Part shown: in pieces, positions 13,250 through 25,660 of the stretch | How the letters are laid out: each line of letters begins with the position of its first letter | How positions within the stretch are numbered: position 1 is the first letter of the stretch | Assembly: GCA_013399855.1 (NCBI GenBank) | Contig: VXAY01000770.1 | Location: forward strand, 186,001-250,000 | DNA: 64,000 nucleotides | From: Oxyruncus cristatus | Lineage: Eukaryota; Chordata; Aves; Passeriformes; Cotingidae | Reading direction: 5' to 3' | Program-made: the position numbers and the translations under genes | The notes under the pieces: model-generated | Databases searched by the model: none | Told to the model about the DNA's origin: nothing | What the model saw: the letters and a program-made list of their open reading frames with translations, nothing else

Positions 13250-13436
13250 CAGTCAAGTTCTTCAGTCCAAGTTCCCTGAGTCCAAAGTTACCATCCTTTC
13301 TGTAGTTAAGGAATATTGCCAAAGCATAGCGCTCTTCATAGAGTTTGGTCCCACGAACGATGCGCAGGTTCTCCAATGGCAGATATTCAAACTGGTTCAA
13401 AGCCACCAAAACATAGCCTGTCACTTCTCGGATAGA
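13250..13436 (-). CDS. ERBB4: ERBB4 exon 3 (receptor L domain 1 segment)
   Basis: This exon encodes part of the extracellular ligand-binding region of ErbB4, the neuregulin-binding receptor tyrosine kinase of the plasma membrane. Read on the minus strand it gives 62 residues, beginning [16 protein letters not shown] and ending [10 protein letters not shown], plus the first base (G) of a split codon. This matches human ERBB4 residues 79-140 as I remember them, inside the first Recep_L domain. EGFR, ERBB2 and ERBB3 differ clearly here, for example at YRKDGNFG. The length of 187 bp equals the human exon 3 length. The 5' junction is phase 0 and the 3' junction phase 1; the split codon starting with G fits the Glu of human ErbB4. 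The N-L-T glycosylation sequon at the end is kept. There is no frameshift or stop. Compared with remembered human sequence I see V80I, R95E, I105V, D113E and Q132R. The exon is flanked by consensus splice sites. Identification is close to certain; only the exon numbering relies on memory of the human gene. Confidence 0.97.
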
Positions 13437-13467
13437 CTGAAAGGCAGAAACGAAGCAAACACATTAG
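13437..13467 (-). promoter_or_regulatory. ERBB4: 3' splice site with polypyrimidine tract and candidate branch point
   Basis: Read on the minus strand, the intron ends in a pyrimidine-rich stretch, TTTCTGCCTTTCAG, with the AG at 13438-13437. A CTAATG motif at 13467-13462 places a candidate branch adenosine at 13464, about 27 nt from the exon, which is the normal distance. The acceptor is strongly supported; the branch point is inferred from motif and spacing. Confidence 0.88.
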
Positions 13468-14297
13468 ACATGGTCCATTTTTAACTATCCTGAGTTTCCC
13501 ATATAGTGGATGCTTTAGTATGAGAGGCTGCTATCCAAGGAAAACAAATGAACAAACCACTTTTGCAAAACAAAGTCGTTTTCAACTTATTATTTCAAGT
13601 ACATTTCTGTTTCAATTTTAGTGAGTTTATTAGAAATAACCATTGGAAAGGTAGAAAATAAAGAGGTACCCATTTTTCTCAGTCTAGTAAAACTTGGGTA
13701 GAAATTCACTGTAAGGTATTAAAGGTTCACAAAAGGATGACTTTGCACAACTCAAAGCAGAGAGTAGGTCAAAGGCCTCTGCAGTACATGAGCAAAATCC
13801 ACTGGGGAAATGCCATAGTTCAGATGAGATTGTCTGTTTGCAAGTAACTCTGTGCTGTACAGCATATTTCAGGGTGGCACTGAAGGGACACAACATGGAA
13901 GACACCTCTGGGAGAGCTCACCATCGAACAGGAAGGATGGCAGGTTTGGAAGAGTAAAGACTAAGCACAGATGTATTAACACACATTATTGTAGTTTTAA
14001 GTGGAATTGATCACTGAGTATTTGGAAAGATTAATCTCGAAGTTTCATTTGGAAGTGCTGGAGCTATACACCAGTCTTTGATCAAAACTGCCATCCAAAC
14101 CTTTTTAGCAAAATCATTGCTGCATCTTTGGGTTGGCTGAGATCTTTGTTGCCTCTAGATGAACTGCTCAATAACCCTCCTGCTCATATTCAGGAATTGA
14201 CTGCCTGGGTTGTAAAGAGAGAAAAGAGCCCAAAACCCAATAACTAGAAATACTTTTTTGAAAGTCCAAAAGATTAACAGAACTAAGATGTTATTAT

Positions 14298-14353
14298 AAA
14301 AAAAACCAAAACCAAACCAAAACCAAAAAAAAACCCACACAAAACCACCCCAA
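14298..14353 (+). repeat. A/C-rich low-complexity tract
   Basis: Irregular AAACC-type repeats with no G. It is probably a decayed simple repeat. Confidence 0.85.
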
Positions 14354-15676
14354 ATGAGAAAAGTATGTTCTTAGAGAAAATAAAGTTTTCACTCTGAGGA
14401 ATTGAAATAAATGACCTAGAAATATGCAAATGCCTTTGAAAAGTGGCATTTCAACATTCACATAGACCCCACCATCCTTAGCAGAACTTGACACACACTG
14501 GGGGAATGCTGCTGCCCAGACCTGCTCCCAAAAACAGGACCTCCATGTTGATGTTTTTCAAAGCTCACCTAATTCCATGCCTGCAACAGCCTGCAACTAC
14601 TGTATACGTGGATATTTATGTGTGTATGCATATTTAATGGACAGAAATTGATATCACTACTTATGTGCTTAAGTGGCTGTATGCACTTTTTCTTTCCCTT
14701 TGGCAAAGTCAATACCTTAAACAAAACACTGAAAGAAAAATTCTGCTTAGAGTAACATGCACAGACTATAACAAACATGATGGGGACTCCAGTCAATACT
14801 GTAATAAAAACAACCCAACAAGCAACATCAGGCATCGAATTAAATGTATCGTGTATGTATCATTAATAAAGGATTTTGCTTTGCTGGTTCAGTGCTTTGC
14901 CATGATTTCAGATTTAAGTGTGCTACAGCCTTTTAATTAGGCTTATAAAAGGTCTGTAATATGATTAACAAATGTGATAGTGTACCTAAGGAATGATTTC
15001 TATGCCACAAAATCTAGTACTAGTTGTCCTTCCAAAGTCAAACACCTGTACTCAGCTGAAGTTGCTGAAACAGCTGTGGAGCTATTTCCAGACTTGCCAT
15101 CTAAACAGAGCCCAGTGTCGTTACAGGACTCTGATGAGAGCCCAGTGAGTAGAGTTAGGTTGAGAAGTATGGTTCAGTAGATCAGTATTAAATATAGAGC
15201 TGCATTATACCCTGGGACACTGATTCCATTACAATCAGAAGCTCTCCAGCACTGTCTTGATAGCGCTTCGCCTTCTGACATTTCAGCTTAGCCAGCTTGG
15301 TCAGGAATTTGTTTTTCATCATATGCAAAATTTTCCTGAAGCTGACTTTTTTTAGCCTCTCTTCAGAATTCAGGAAACATTTAAATTATACTCATGGCTT
15401 CAATTTCTGCTCTGATATTCTAGGAATACTGTGATTGCTCTAATTAATTTAAATAGATGTTGAACTTGGAATTGAGTGGAAAAAAATTTAAAAGCAGTTC
15501 CAAAACTGCATCTGAACAAGTCCTCCCTGCCAATTGTTGTCACTTATAACCACGTTTTCTATTTTAAGGATATGTCTTATTTACTGCCAAATAGCAAGTC
15601 CACCTGAAAGGACCCTAATTCAGCACAGTACAGAAATGACACACACACACAGAGCAGCAAATCTTCATTCCAAACT

Positions 15677-15728
15677 TAAAAAAAAAAGAAAAAAATAGAA
15701 AGAAAATAAGAGAAAAAACAGAGAAAAT
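15677..15728 (+). repeat. A-rich low-complexity tract
   Basis: A purine-only stretch dominated by A with scattered G (AAAAAAAGAAAAAAATAG pattern). No LINE or SINE body precedes it, so it is not clearly a retrotransposon tail. Confidence 0.8.
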
Positions 15729-16326
15729 GACAAAGTTTTGCTGTTGATACTTGTGAACTGCCTAAGAAGCCCTGCACTTTGTTTGGTTTATCCAGCTGAA
15801 ATAACAAATTATGGCAAGTACTTTGACAAACTAGAGGATCCCTTTCAGTCCCATGGCTTCCATCATTTTGCAATACCTATTTACTTGCTGGATAAACTGG
15901 CGTGTTCATCCTTGCAAAACAAAATTACGAAAATAAACCAGAGGGGTTCTAATTTACTAGAACATAAAAACCTGACCAAATCTAGTAGTCTGATATATTA
16001 AGTTAGGGTTTAATTTTAGTTTCAAATTCAAACATGAATGAAAAATGCAGAGTGATAACTCTGTTGCAGGTTGGTGTGTTTGCTGACTGGTCCAGCTTGA
16101 AAAAAGCATACAGGGAGCGCAGCAGACATCTCAGGTTTTGGCCACTCCTGGCTAACACAGTCGCTTTGCCAGTCACTGCAAGTTTTGATATGATTCTTAC
16201 TGAAAATGGACACCTGCCCACTTGGAGCTCACTCCAAGCCCTGCAAAGATGCCTTTTGGCTTCCATGCTGACTCACAAATCCTCACGCCAGACGGGATCA
16301 GTCAGCCTGATCTCCTCCTCTACAAC

Positions 16327-16368
16327 TCGTGCCAATGGTAGGCATGATCGTGCCAAGGGTAGGCATGA
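16327..16368 (+). repeat. 21-bp tandem duplication (2 copies)
   Basis: Two adjacent 21-bp units (TCGTGCCAATGGTAGGCATG plus A) differ at one position (T or G at unit position 10). A small, recent-looking tandem duplication. Confidence 0.9.
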
Positions 16369-19246
16369 TGTGAACCTCTCATCCTTTTGTATACAAGGCT
16401 GAAGGCTTTCCTCTTCATGTATCCTAATGCTCAATTTGAGCTGTTTTGGCTTCAGCATTAATCTGAGTTCTAAGAAGGTGAAGTGACTGAGAGCAGCGGT
16501 AGCTTGCGTGTCACCTCCCAGTCTGATTCTCCTGCTAGGGCTAAAGGCTCTTGCAAAAACACATTTCACATGACTCTGTCCCTCAGAAAAGAAAAAAAAG
16601 GAGACAAGGATGCAAATAACCTCCATTTTATTCCCATCACCTACAACTGGAACAGAAAGAGGCAGATTATTCACCAATAGACTTAAAACTAAAACTTTTC
16701 AATAAGGAAAACTCTGTAAACCTCCAAAGCACTGTGATTTTGTGGAATTCACCCCTAGCCTCATTACAGCATTATTTTGCCTGGGAATTCCTGGCCAGTG
16801 TGATCTCCCCTCTCCTTGTCATCTCTCCAGCTCCTGAGATGTGACCTGTTACATGAAGAAGCCCTTGAGCGAGGCAGCAACTGGCTCAGACTCCCATAGC
16901 ACTCCTGTTGCTTTGGTAAATGTATTTGGGCTCCCCTAAACTGGGTATGGCGGCAGGAATGAACATACAGATTTGAAGCAGGACAAGGCAGCACCTCCCA
17001 GGCTCCCTGTCCCAAAGGGAAAAGGGACACTGCCCACTGAGCCCTCAAAGCAGACACCTGACAGTTTGAAAGCAGATGAGGAGACACCTCTGAGGATTCA
17101 AGAGCCACAGGCGATTGCTCCTCCAACTGAGCCTGAGCATCAGCCCCTGGATAAGAAAGGGCAAGCTTACAGCAGGAAACAAAAGGAGTGTAGGGGAAAA
17201 AAGTATTAATCTAAAGCCTCATGAGTTGCTTTAAAACCACACCAAACCACAGGGTTCAAGTCTGATATATTTACCACAGAAAAGCTCTTTATCTCCCTTT
17301 TTGGACAGGAGAAGAGTACTTGTGCTCCACGGTTTGCTATCCCTGGGTCCAGCACTGTTCTGCACCCTGGAAAGCAGAGCCTTGGCACGTCAGCCCATAA
17401 AACCGTCTCCTAACAGCCTCTACGAGCCCAAACATAGCCATTTTTTTGTTCTTAAACCTAAAAATAATTACCCTCAGATGAGAACAGACCCAGTCAAGGT
17501 ACTGCCCCAAGATGGCGGTCGCTGCTCCCCTCAGCTGTGCTGGGCAGTCCTATGGAGAGTGTGGGATAAACTGGGCCCCAAAATGACACCAAAACGGATA
17601 TTTTCGGAGGTTCTTTTTCAGGTGATGACTGTAAGAATAAGCTCCAGACAGCCCATTCCCTCAATTACAACTAATATTAGCTGAGCATGAAGCCCTTTAA
17701 GCTCCCAACAGCAAAGCCAGAATTATCCTGTCAGCTGGGAGTAAATGGCAAGACTGTTCCATCTTAAATCATCCCTCGGTTCGAATCAAGTGAATCTGAG
17801 TGAAGTGGAGCAAAATAACAGTGAAAACTTCATCATTCTGCACAGAACAACAGATCAATGAATGATTAGGGAAGCCAATGTTTCTCATAAACACTATTAA
17901 GCCTTCTTAACATCCATAGGGAAGGCTGGGCTGTGGTGGAGGCAACAAGGAGAGCTATATTGTGGGTTTTATTTTAGCTGCAGAAACATTATTTATCCAG
18001 TTGCTGAACCTGATCTGGTAAAGCTCTTCTGCCTCAGCTGACCGGACACATGTCCCTGGCATGGTGTCAGGGCAGTGGAAACCTGCCACAGTGGTCAGTT
18101 CACACTTTTGGGATGCCAGATAATTAATTAGCTTTTAGGGTAAGTTTTCCTTTTTCCATAAAAGCTATGAACATCTTGATCTACTTCAAACACACTTGAA
18201 AGCACCAATAAACACAAGTGCAGGAGATGAGGATGACCTGAAGAAGTGTGTTTAATTCACAAACATTAGAAAAAGTATATATTTTTAACAAAAATTCAAC
18301 AAATTCACGTGAGAGACAAAGACAAAAGCCTTTGCTCTTTTGTAACTGTTTTGCAGAGACACCGAGGTGCTCTGGTGCCCAGGGGAAGTCAGGGTGCCAT
18401 CTCAGGGTCACAAAGGCAGGCAGCTACTGGGAAAAGCTGGTGGGAGGACATGAGTTTCCACAAGGAAGGGTTTTCTCCTTCTTCCACCACAAGAAGGGGT
18501 ACAGAAAGGGCAAAGAACTTAAAATACACATAGGGAATAAGGCAAGTGGATGCTTTTCATCCCATCCGTTGCAAAGACAGTAATTTCTATTTTCAGGGGA
18601 TATCCATTTCACGAAGCAGCAGCATGGCTCCTTGCATGGCTCAGCTGCCAGCAGATAACAGACGTCTCCTGACTCCAATCCAGGGAGCTGGACTGACCCT
18701 CCATCATGAACTGTGGGCTTTGTCACATTACATTAATCCAAACAAAGGCAGATTTTAAGTGATACGAAGGGAAAACATTTCCTAAGTGCATCACCCTTCT
18801 TTCCTCCCTAACAAAGGCTAACAGCAGGAAAGTCACGATTACAATAACGAATGTGAATAGCCACCACCGTGTCACCTCCTTCAGAAACTTGACATCTCAA
18901 GCTTGTGAACAGAGCAATTCACATTCTGCTTTTTGATCAGTTAAAAGGTACGTATTTATATGTGGTGAGAACCGCCCAACATCCAATCGGCCAAAACTTT
19001 TTCCTGAGGAATCAAATTTTTACATGAGAAAAAACCCCACAATACAGCAAAGTCAACACTTGCTTAACTTTAAATAAGTTTATAAGGCAATCATAATATC
19101 CACCTTCACAAAATTCCATTGCCATGTTTGTGAGTGTGCTAGTAGCTGTAGCAATTGACCTACAATATGTAAGGTGGAAGAAGTCCTGCCAAAGATGGAA
19201 TTCTGAAGCTGATAAAGGAATTAGCAAACCTGCTTTAAGAACTGAT

Positions 19247-19572
19247 TGTAATGCTGTATAAGTAAGTGCTACAAGAGTCCCCTTTTACCTGAAACACTGT
19301 TTCCCAGAATACCTTGTGACAACTTCTATGTATATTTTGACCCTTGTACCTTTCCCCACTGGCTGTGAAACCTTGCCCCTATGGGCGGTTAAGGTGTCCT
19401 TAGCTCCTTGATTGGGTGTATGCTAATGTCCCCAAACCTATAAGTACCTGGACCCTAGAACAATAAATCCTTTTTCCTGCTTGTCTCCCGGTGTGTGGTC
19501 CTTGTGGGGCTCTGGGGACCACGTGGCCGGAGAACCAGGGGGAGCAATCCCCCTCCAGCATAAGGATTAACA
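19247..19572 (+). mobile_element. Endogenous-retrovirus-like LTR (ends approximate)
   Basis: This stretch has the layout of a retroviral long terminal repeat on the plus strand, antisense to ERBB4. It runs TG...CA over about 326 bp. An inverted CCAAT box (ATTGG, 19411-19415) is followed by a TATAAG box (19439-19444), an AATAAA polyadenylation signal (19462-19467) and a G/T-rich segment (from about 19490), in the order U3-R-U5. The U5 part includes a 7-bp hairpin with a GCAA loop (19537-19554). About nine bases after the presumed CA end lies TGGAGGTACCCC, which resembles a primer-binding site of tRNA-Gln type with an extra base. No gag, pol or env sequence follows, so it is a solo or nearly solo LTR, perhaps with a remnant of leader. 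I found no certain target-site duplication, so both ends may be off by several bases. The class is probably gammaretrovirus-like (ERV1), but this is inferred only from layout. Confidence 0.72.
19411..19467 (+). promoter_or_regulatory. LTR promoter and polyadenylation signal
   Basis: ATTGG (inverted CCAAT) at 19411, an octamer-like ATGCTAAT at 19420-19427, TATAAG at 19439 and AATAAA at 19462 lie within 57 bp. The TATA box would place a start at roughly 19465-19475. Function today is not shown by sequence. Confidence 0.6.
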
Positions 19573-19581
19573 TCTAACTTC

Positions 19582-19599
19582 TGGAGGTACCCCAGCACC
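19582..19599 (+). other. Possible retroviral primer-binding site remnant
   Basis: TGGAGGTACCCC begins with the obligatory TGG and resembles the complement of the tRNA-Gln 3' end with one inserted base. It supports a piece of leader remaining beyond the LTR. The match degrades after about 11 bases. Confidence 0.35.
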
Positions 19600-22579
19600 C
19601 GCAGGTAGTCATCAATTAATTTTCATTATTTGTTCATACATTTTCACCCATGCAATGCAATACACCTGTCATTGTCATAATTAAAAAATTGATGTTTACT
19701 GAATAACTACAAAATGGCCTCTAAGTAGCTATAGCACTTGCAATTCTAAGGGAAACACTAATATCCAAAATGTAGAAATATCAAGCCTACTGCAATTTAT
19801 GGAGCTCAATTAGCTGTTCTACGCATTGCTCATTCAGGGTTATGAACTCTTAATGACACGATAAACTGAGATTTTCAAAGGAGTTCAGCAGACTTATTTA
19901 TGGGATTCAGGTGCATGGCTGTTGCCAGCTTCCCCCAGATCCCCATCCATAGCCATAGGAAATATGTAGTGCATACTGACATTTCTCATGTCTGAGAGCA
20001 CACTGCATTTAGAGACTTCAAAGCTAACATAGCATGCACGTATGGAATTTTGTTCCACAACAAGCTCCTCTCGTCTCCTTCCATGCTGTGCATCCTTTAA
20101 TTACGTCAACGCTTGTAAAACTGTGATGTTAAGCCCTCCTGAGCATCAATGGTTTTTCAGATACTCTGTACAAGCTTCAATAAAAATCCCTCAAGTTTGA
20201 GCACACTGATCAATATCAGAACACAGCTTGTAGAAAACATTTTTCTAGTGCCTGATCCAGAAGCAGTGTATCCTAACTAGAACTGCCTTGGCAACTGCCG
20301 AGAATTTATTGTCCAAAACACTACAGTTGCAGGTTATATTCAAATCGGTTACCAAAAAAGAAGAATTTCTGGTAGTCTTTCAGTTTGCTTCAAGATATTT
20401 TAAAAGCAAAGGAAGGGTTTGGATGTGATTTTGTCAAGAGCTGTACCTGAGGAGCCTTGCACTGCTGCAGAATCAAAATGTGATTCACTTATTTCAGACA
20501 GCTTGTAGAAACTCATACTCTTGTCCTCACAGACTTCTAGCCTTCTTTGGTAATACACTTACAAAACATTAATAACATCCTGAGCAGCAGACCAGTGGAT
20601 TGAACACAGCATTCAATTGCCTCAACTCTGAAGAGCAGTCAGTTAGATGCACCTTTTGTTGAGATGGTGGAAATTTGTAAATTAAGATCTTGCTACATAA
20701 TTTATAGAACCCATCTTGGGAGTTGTTGAACTAAAGTTTTGTTTTCTGAATGGCAGGTCTTTACATTTCATTATTCCAAGAGTGGGAATTTTCATACATT
20801 AAAATAGGAGAATTAGCTGTGCAGTTATTTATTTATGGAGTTTGATGTATGAATCACACTGTTGCATATATGAGGTAAGTTAGGCTGTGTCTAAGCCCAT
20901 TACAGTAGGGTCTAGGGAGGGCTTGCAGGCAAAGCAAATGCCAGTCTAGAAACCTTAAAACTCAGATCAATGCCCAAATCTGGCATTTGGAAAGGAAGGT
21001 AATGGACAAAAACACAGGGAGCCTTTGAAATGTATATCTTGACTCGTTTTCTAAAGTATTGCTGGGAAAAAAATGTGGGCCTTGAAAATAAACCAAATAA
21101 TAAAATAATGTGAAATGTGAACATTTAATAGAAAAATAGGTAAATAACAGGACCGAAAAACCCCAACCCTTTTGCTTTCAAATTTTGAAATACAGTTTCT
21201 AAAGATGTACCCAAGTATTCTTCCTGCTGACTGAGTTCAACTTAAGCTCAGGTGTCAGCTTGCCCCACCTGTCTATGCCTACTTTTCCATTAAAAATATC
21301 ATCTGAACAGAGAAACTGAGCAGGCTTGCTGTAGTATCTGAGTGCCTTCCCAATATTTTCAGACTAAAACATAATTCTTCTGTTTGTGTATCTGCTTAGA
21401 AGTGTTTGCTTAAACTTTCAGATGCCCAGCCTGACTGAGTGCACACAATAAATCCTAAATTGCTTATGTTGAGCAAAAGTATGACCTAGACAAAGTCTGG
21501 ACTCTATAACAACTCAATCTTCAAAGCCAACATCTCTCTGTCCTGACAAAAGCTATGGATGAGTACATATTTAGCAAGTCAATAAGAATTTTGACATTAC
21601 ACTGTAACACCTGATTGGTCTTCAAGATATTTGCAGACTAGTTTCCAGGAGAGTTTATTGTATCATCTCCCAAGGGAAAACTTAGTCATAAATTAAATCG
21701 GAAAGACTAAAATGAGGTCATTATTCTGTTACAAAATGCTTTACCATTTGAGCTGTTTAGTAGGAGCTACATTTTGCAGTCACTCAAAGCATATCAGCTT
21801 ATAGCTTGCCCAGTTACAGAATTTCCAGTGGGAGAGATTGATGCCTTTTACTTTCTCTGCTTTTGGGAGCTTCAATCAAGTAAATCATAGTTTCTTCCCA
21901 GGCAACATAAAATTGCACAAACAGCTACTTCATAAACTAAATAATATCAACACTCTGGAGGGATTTTAGAAAAGCAATAACCATGTGAAAAGACATCCCC
22001 TTTTACCAATTTCCCTGAGACAGCCACGACCTGTGAGAAGCTGTGAGCGCATTCAAGGATCTTGGGATGCTTTCATTAGGAAAGTCCAAGCAAAGGTTGT
22101 CTTGTCAAACTGATGCCTGAAACTGCTTTAGAGAGGCAGAGTGGACCAGCAGCAGCCCAAGGTCTGCAATGGGACATCTGCATCCAATATCAGCTTTGGC
22201 ATTTCTTTTTTATACTTAGACAGCAGAGTCCTTGGAGCAGAGGTGCTCTCCTAACTACGCACGGAGCCATGACCTGTTACCTTCACTGCACAATGCTTCA
22301 CGGTCCTATTTACACAAAGTGCTGGCTGCACTGCCACAGGCATCTTGAGATGTCAGTGGACTGAACCAAACTGATATATTTATTTTGGCAAAACAAGATA
22401 TCGTGTACCAAAGAAGAAAAGAGCATTCAGTCCCTCGCTGTTCCTATTTGTGATAAAGCCCCATAACATTTTTGCTTGTGTCTAAGCTGAACTATGTCTT
22501 GGGAGGCTAGTTACTTAGTCCTTTGGTTCATGAGACTGGTTAGAGGACATCAGGGAGCCCATCCATCCATGTCCAAGTC

Positions 22580-22640
22580 TTCCCAAGGAGAGAAAATGGA
22601 AGAAAGGTAAGAGGAGGAGAAAGAGGTGGAGGAAGAAGAC
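22580..22640 (+). repeat. Purine-rich (GA) tract
   Basis: About 60 bp of nearly unbroken purines (GGAGGAGAAAGAGG-like). On the ERBB4 sense strand it is a C/T tract of the type bound by polypyrimidine-tract proteins, but there is no nearby exon. Confidence 0.7.
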
Positions 22641-23779
22641 TGATGCTCCACCTCTCACAGCTCAGAAGCACTTCCAGCTTCTCCAGTTTGCACACCGTGT
22701 GAGACAGCAAGTGGATCAAGAGGAACAAAATACACAGGAAGCAAAAAGGAGGGGTGAAGAAGGATGTCTTTCCCACAGTGGTTATGAAAGATCAAGCATC
22801 TGACCAGAAGTCAAATGGAAGAGCACACATGACAAATGCAGTGCAGGCTGTAATGGTGTCCAGAACTGACATACTATGGAAAGCAAACTGCCTGTGAAGA
22901 TCCTAGCAATGTTTTGTGGTCATTTAACAGAAGAAGGAAGTTTTATTTGTTCATGTGATGTATGATGAGTAACAGGTGTTTTACATCAGACATGGTGATT
23001 GCTTTTTTCCTAGTACACAGCCAGGTTAGTGGGTAGGAATTATGGGAAAATCTACAGTCAGGTAAATTAGATGTGTTTATTAAAATCTCTTCACCATAGT
23101 AGCTATGGAAGCAATGGAAGCCCTCATTTGGCATAATTCTCATTCCTCAGAGCAATGCAGAATGAATTAAACATCCCAGAGATCTGATATAGAGGTGGAG
23201 CTGAACAACAGGACTTTTCTATTTTTCTATTCAAAGTGCAGGTGAAGGGGTCAGGCCACTCCTGAAAGCAAAAGGCTGTTTCTATTTCTGGATGCAGGAA
23301 CTGACTACACATAGTGCAAATGTGGTAACCTTGCCAAATTTCAGCTCAACATTCTCAGTCTGCATTTTCGCAAGAATCAAATTGCTGGCTATCCAACCCT
23401 GAAAAAGCAGTTTACTTATTTTTGGAGAGCTTTGCTTTTCTTTCCCAAGAAAATACTTTCCTAAAAACACATTTCCAGTTTGTTTCATATGTGCAACAAC
23501 CACTCTTTAATGAGCATTTTCAAAGCATTTCCTGGGATGAACTAACTTTATTGGCACTCTAGAACATTTCTGCACACAGAAATTAGTGAATATTGCTTCA
23601 TTAACTCTCTGGTTTCACTGAAGAGGAGAATCTTCATCCAAATATTGGATTTTAGCAACTCTTATTTCTAGCTGAGCATATATAAATATAACATCTGAGC
23701 TCAACATCACACCTACCTACTGAAACTATTTCAGCCTTTGTAACTCTAATCTCTTCAAGAATAGAAACCTTGGAGAGAT

Positions 23780-24000
23780 TCATTAATCGCTGGCTTTTGA
23801 TTAGGTTTATTTCCATTAAGATAAAACATTACAAGGCTTTTTATTATTTTAAAAGTTGTGGGTTTGATTTATTTATCTAGAAGCTGGAGAATAACTCTGT
23901 TATTCAGGGTTTAATAGATTGTTAAAGTCTCCATCAAGGAGACATCCATAATTTATAACATGTGAGCAATTAGTAAATGCATCTGATTTTCAAACTCAGA
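23780..24000. promoter_or_regulatory. Candidate conserved non-coding element
   Basis: An AT-rich patch with CATTAATCG, TTGATTAG, several TTTATT blocks and a 6-bp inverted repeat GTCTCC/GGAGAC. Its texture resembles vertebrate conserved non-coding elements, but conservation cannot be seen from one sequence. Confidence 0.2.
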
Positions 24001-24959
24001 GGTATGCTTTAGGAAAGACATGTAACCTCCAGATTTTAAGATTATGTAGAATGCCACTAACTAGGAAAACAACCTTTCATCTGCAGTGACTGAACTAACT
24101 CTGAAATAAGATGTTCCTCTGAATTAATCCCACTACTTTTCTTCAACGGGGCATGTTAAAAACTCCTCCCACTCACTGCATTTTCTGTGTGGTTTCTGAA
24201 CTGAGGAGGAAGCACAGTCTTACAGGAGATAAGAGCTTTTTTAGTCACGTCCAGAATGAACAGACACCTTAAACAGACAATTGTTCCTACAGGCAAATAT
24301 TGCACCAATGAACAAATGGTGGTTTCCTCAAGATGCACAAATATCTTTGAATTATAAGTGCGTTTATGGAGGGAGGTGTTGGAAAAGTTGTACAGAGAAT
24401 TATTTCTCTCTTTTCCAGGAACAAAACCATAAAACATGGTTTGCTCTTGGCATACAATTCTGAAAAGGTTAAGAATTAAGGTTTTAGGACAAATGGTAAT
24501 TTTGTGTCAGGAAATGATAGTGTACAGGGCAAGAGATCAGAGAGAAAAGAGGAAAAGGTTGTGATCAGGAGTGAGGAGGGAGAGAATGCATCTCTCCTAA
24601 CACAAGGCAGATCCAGGCACCCATCATTCTGGCATTATCTAATTTCTGACTGCCTGAGTTTGCAACCTTACTGCTTTATTTTTATATCATTTTGTTCTTT
24701 TTTTAGGGGAAGCATGGCAGAAAAAGTGTAATACTCTGTACAAGATATAATTTCTTTCAGTACCCATCACCAGCAAATGATTGGACAAGCCATCTTTTGC
24801 CAATGGCTTAATTAGAGGAAACTTCTATATTTAATAATGTTCCTTAATGTACTGAGCCCCACACAATAGCTTATCAAAGGAAAAAAAGCAGAGTGATTAT
24901 TTTCATAGCTAAGGATGGAAGAAAGGTTCAGTCATTAAAGTCATCACAGAAACAATGTT

Positions 24960-25170
24960 ATTAACTGTACAGGAATAATCTCAAAGGAGTTCTGAGCTGA
25001 TTGACAGTGATAAAATAATGCAGGAAGCTAAAAAAAGGGCCTTTCTCCTCACCTGTTTTTATTAATACCCTTATTACCTTTCCGTGAAAGACAGCTTTTC
25101 AAGAGCTATTATTGTGCTTAATATTAAATAAAATTAAGCATGGCAGATTGTCAATTACGTCCTCTGAACC
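24960..25170. promoter_or_regulatory. Candidate enhancer-like element with PBX-MEIS decamer
   Basis: TGATTGACAG at 24998-25007 is an exact PBX/PREP-MEIS composite site. It is surrounded by TGATAAAATAATG, TTTTATTAATAC, GCTATTATTG and TGTCAATTA. Intronic enhancers of this type are common near developmental genes such as ERBB4. The motif is seen; the regulatory role is inferred. Confidence 0.27.
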
Positions 25171-25660
25171 CCTAAACAGAGAGAAGGTGATCACCAGTGC
25201 ACCTCTCAGCTAGGATGGTGCCCTTCATCCGGAGCAGATCAGTGGCCAGACCCCCAATATTCAGGGATATAAGGAAAGAAAAAGGCTGCTCAAGAGAGAA
25301 AGAAAAGGGAGCGCTCAAGGATACAATGACTTCAGAAGGCCAGCAATGGTATTTCATATGTATTAATTACTTTACAGTCCGTAAACCTTACAAAAAGTGC
25401 CAGCTGCTGTGAGCCAGGACCCTCAAAGGTCAGATTATCATGAAATCGTTCCAGGAGAGGCTGTTTCTACTTAGCATATAATTGCTAAACCTCACCATAC
25501 TCCACAGAACCAATAGGAAAATGAATTATTTAAGCACTCTTTTTTTAATAAATAGTATTACCATTTTAATTGCATCAGTATTAATTTAACTCTAAAAAGT
25601 GCCCGAGGATTTTGCAGAATTAAGTTTTGCTACTCTGGAGTTTTCAGAAATTTCAGAACA

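Larger units (their letters stand above)
13468..19242. other. Anonymous intronic sequence (upstream side of exon 3)
   Basis: Unique AT-rich intron with low-complexity patches at 14298-14353 and 15677-15728 and a 21-bp tandem pair at 16327-16368. A minus-strand frame at 14294-14494 contains a GGVYV string resembling the ERBB4 exon 4 start, but it lies on the wrong side of exon 3. No other exon is visible. Confidence 0.55.

Noticed and set aside
14294..14494. Minus-strand frame containing GGVYVNVEMP, similar to the NGGVYVDQNKF start of ERBB4 exon 4.
   Set aside because: It lies upstream of exon 3 in gene order, where exon 4 cannot be. The similarity stops after five residues, and the frame runs into an A/C-rich low-complexity tract.
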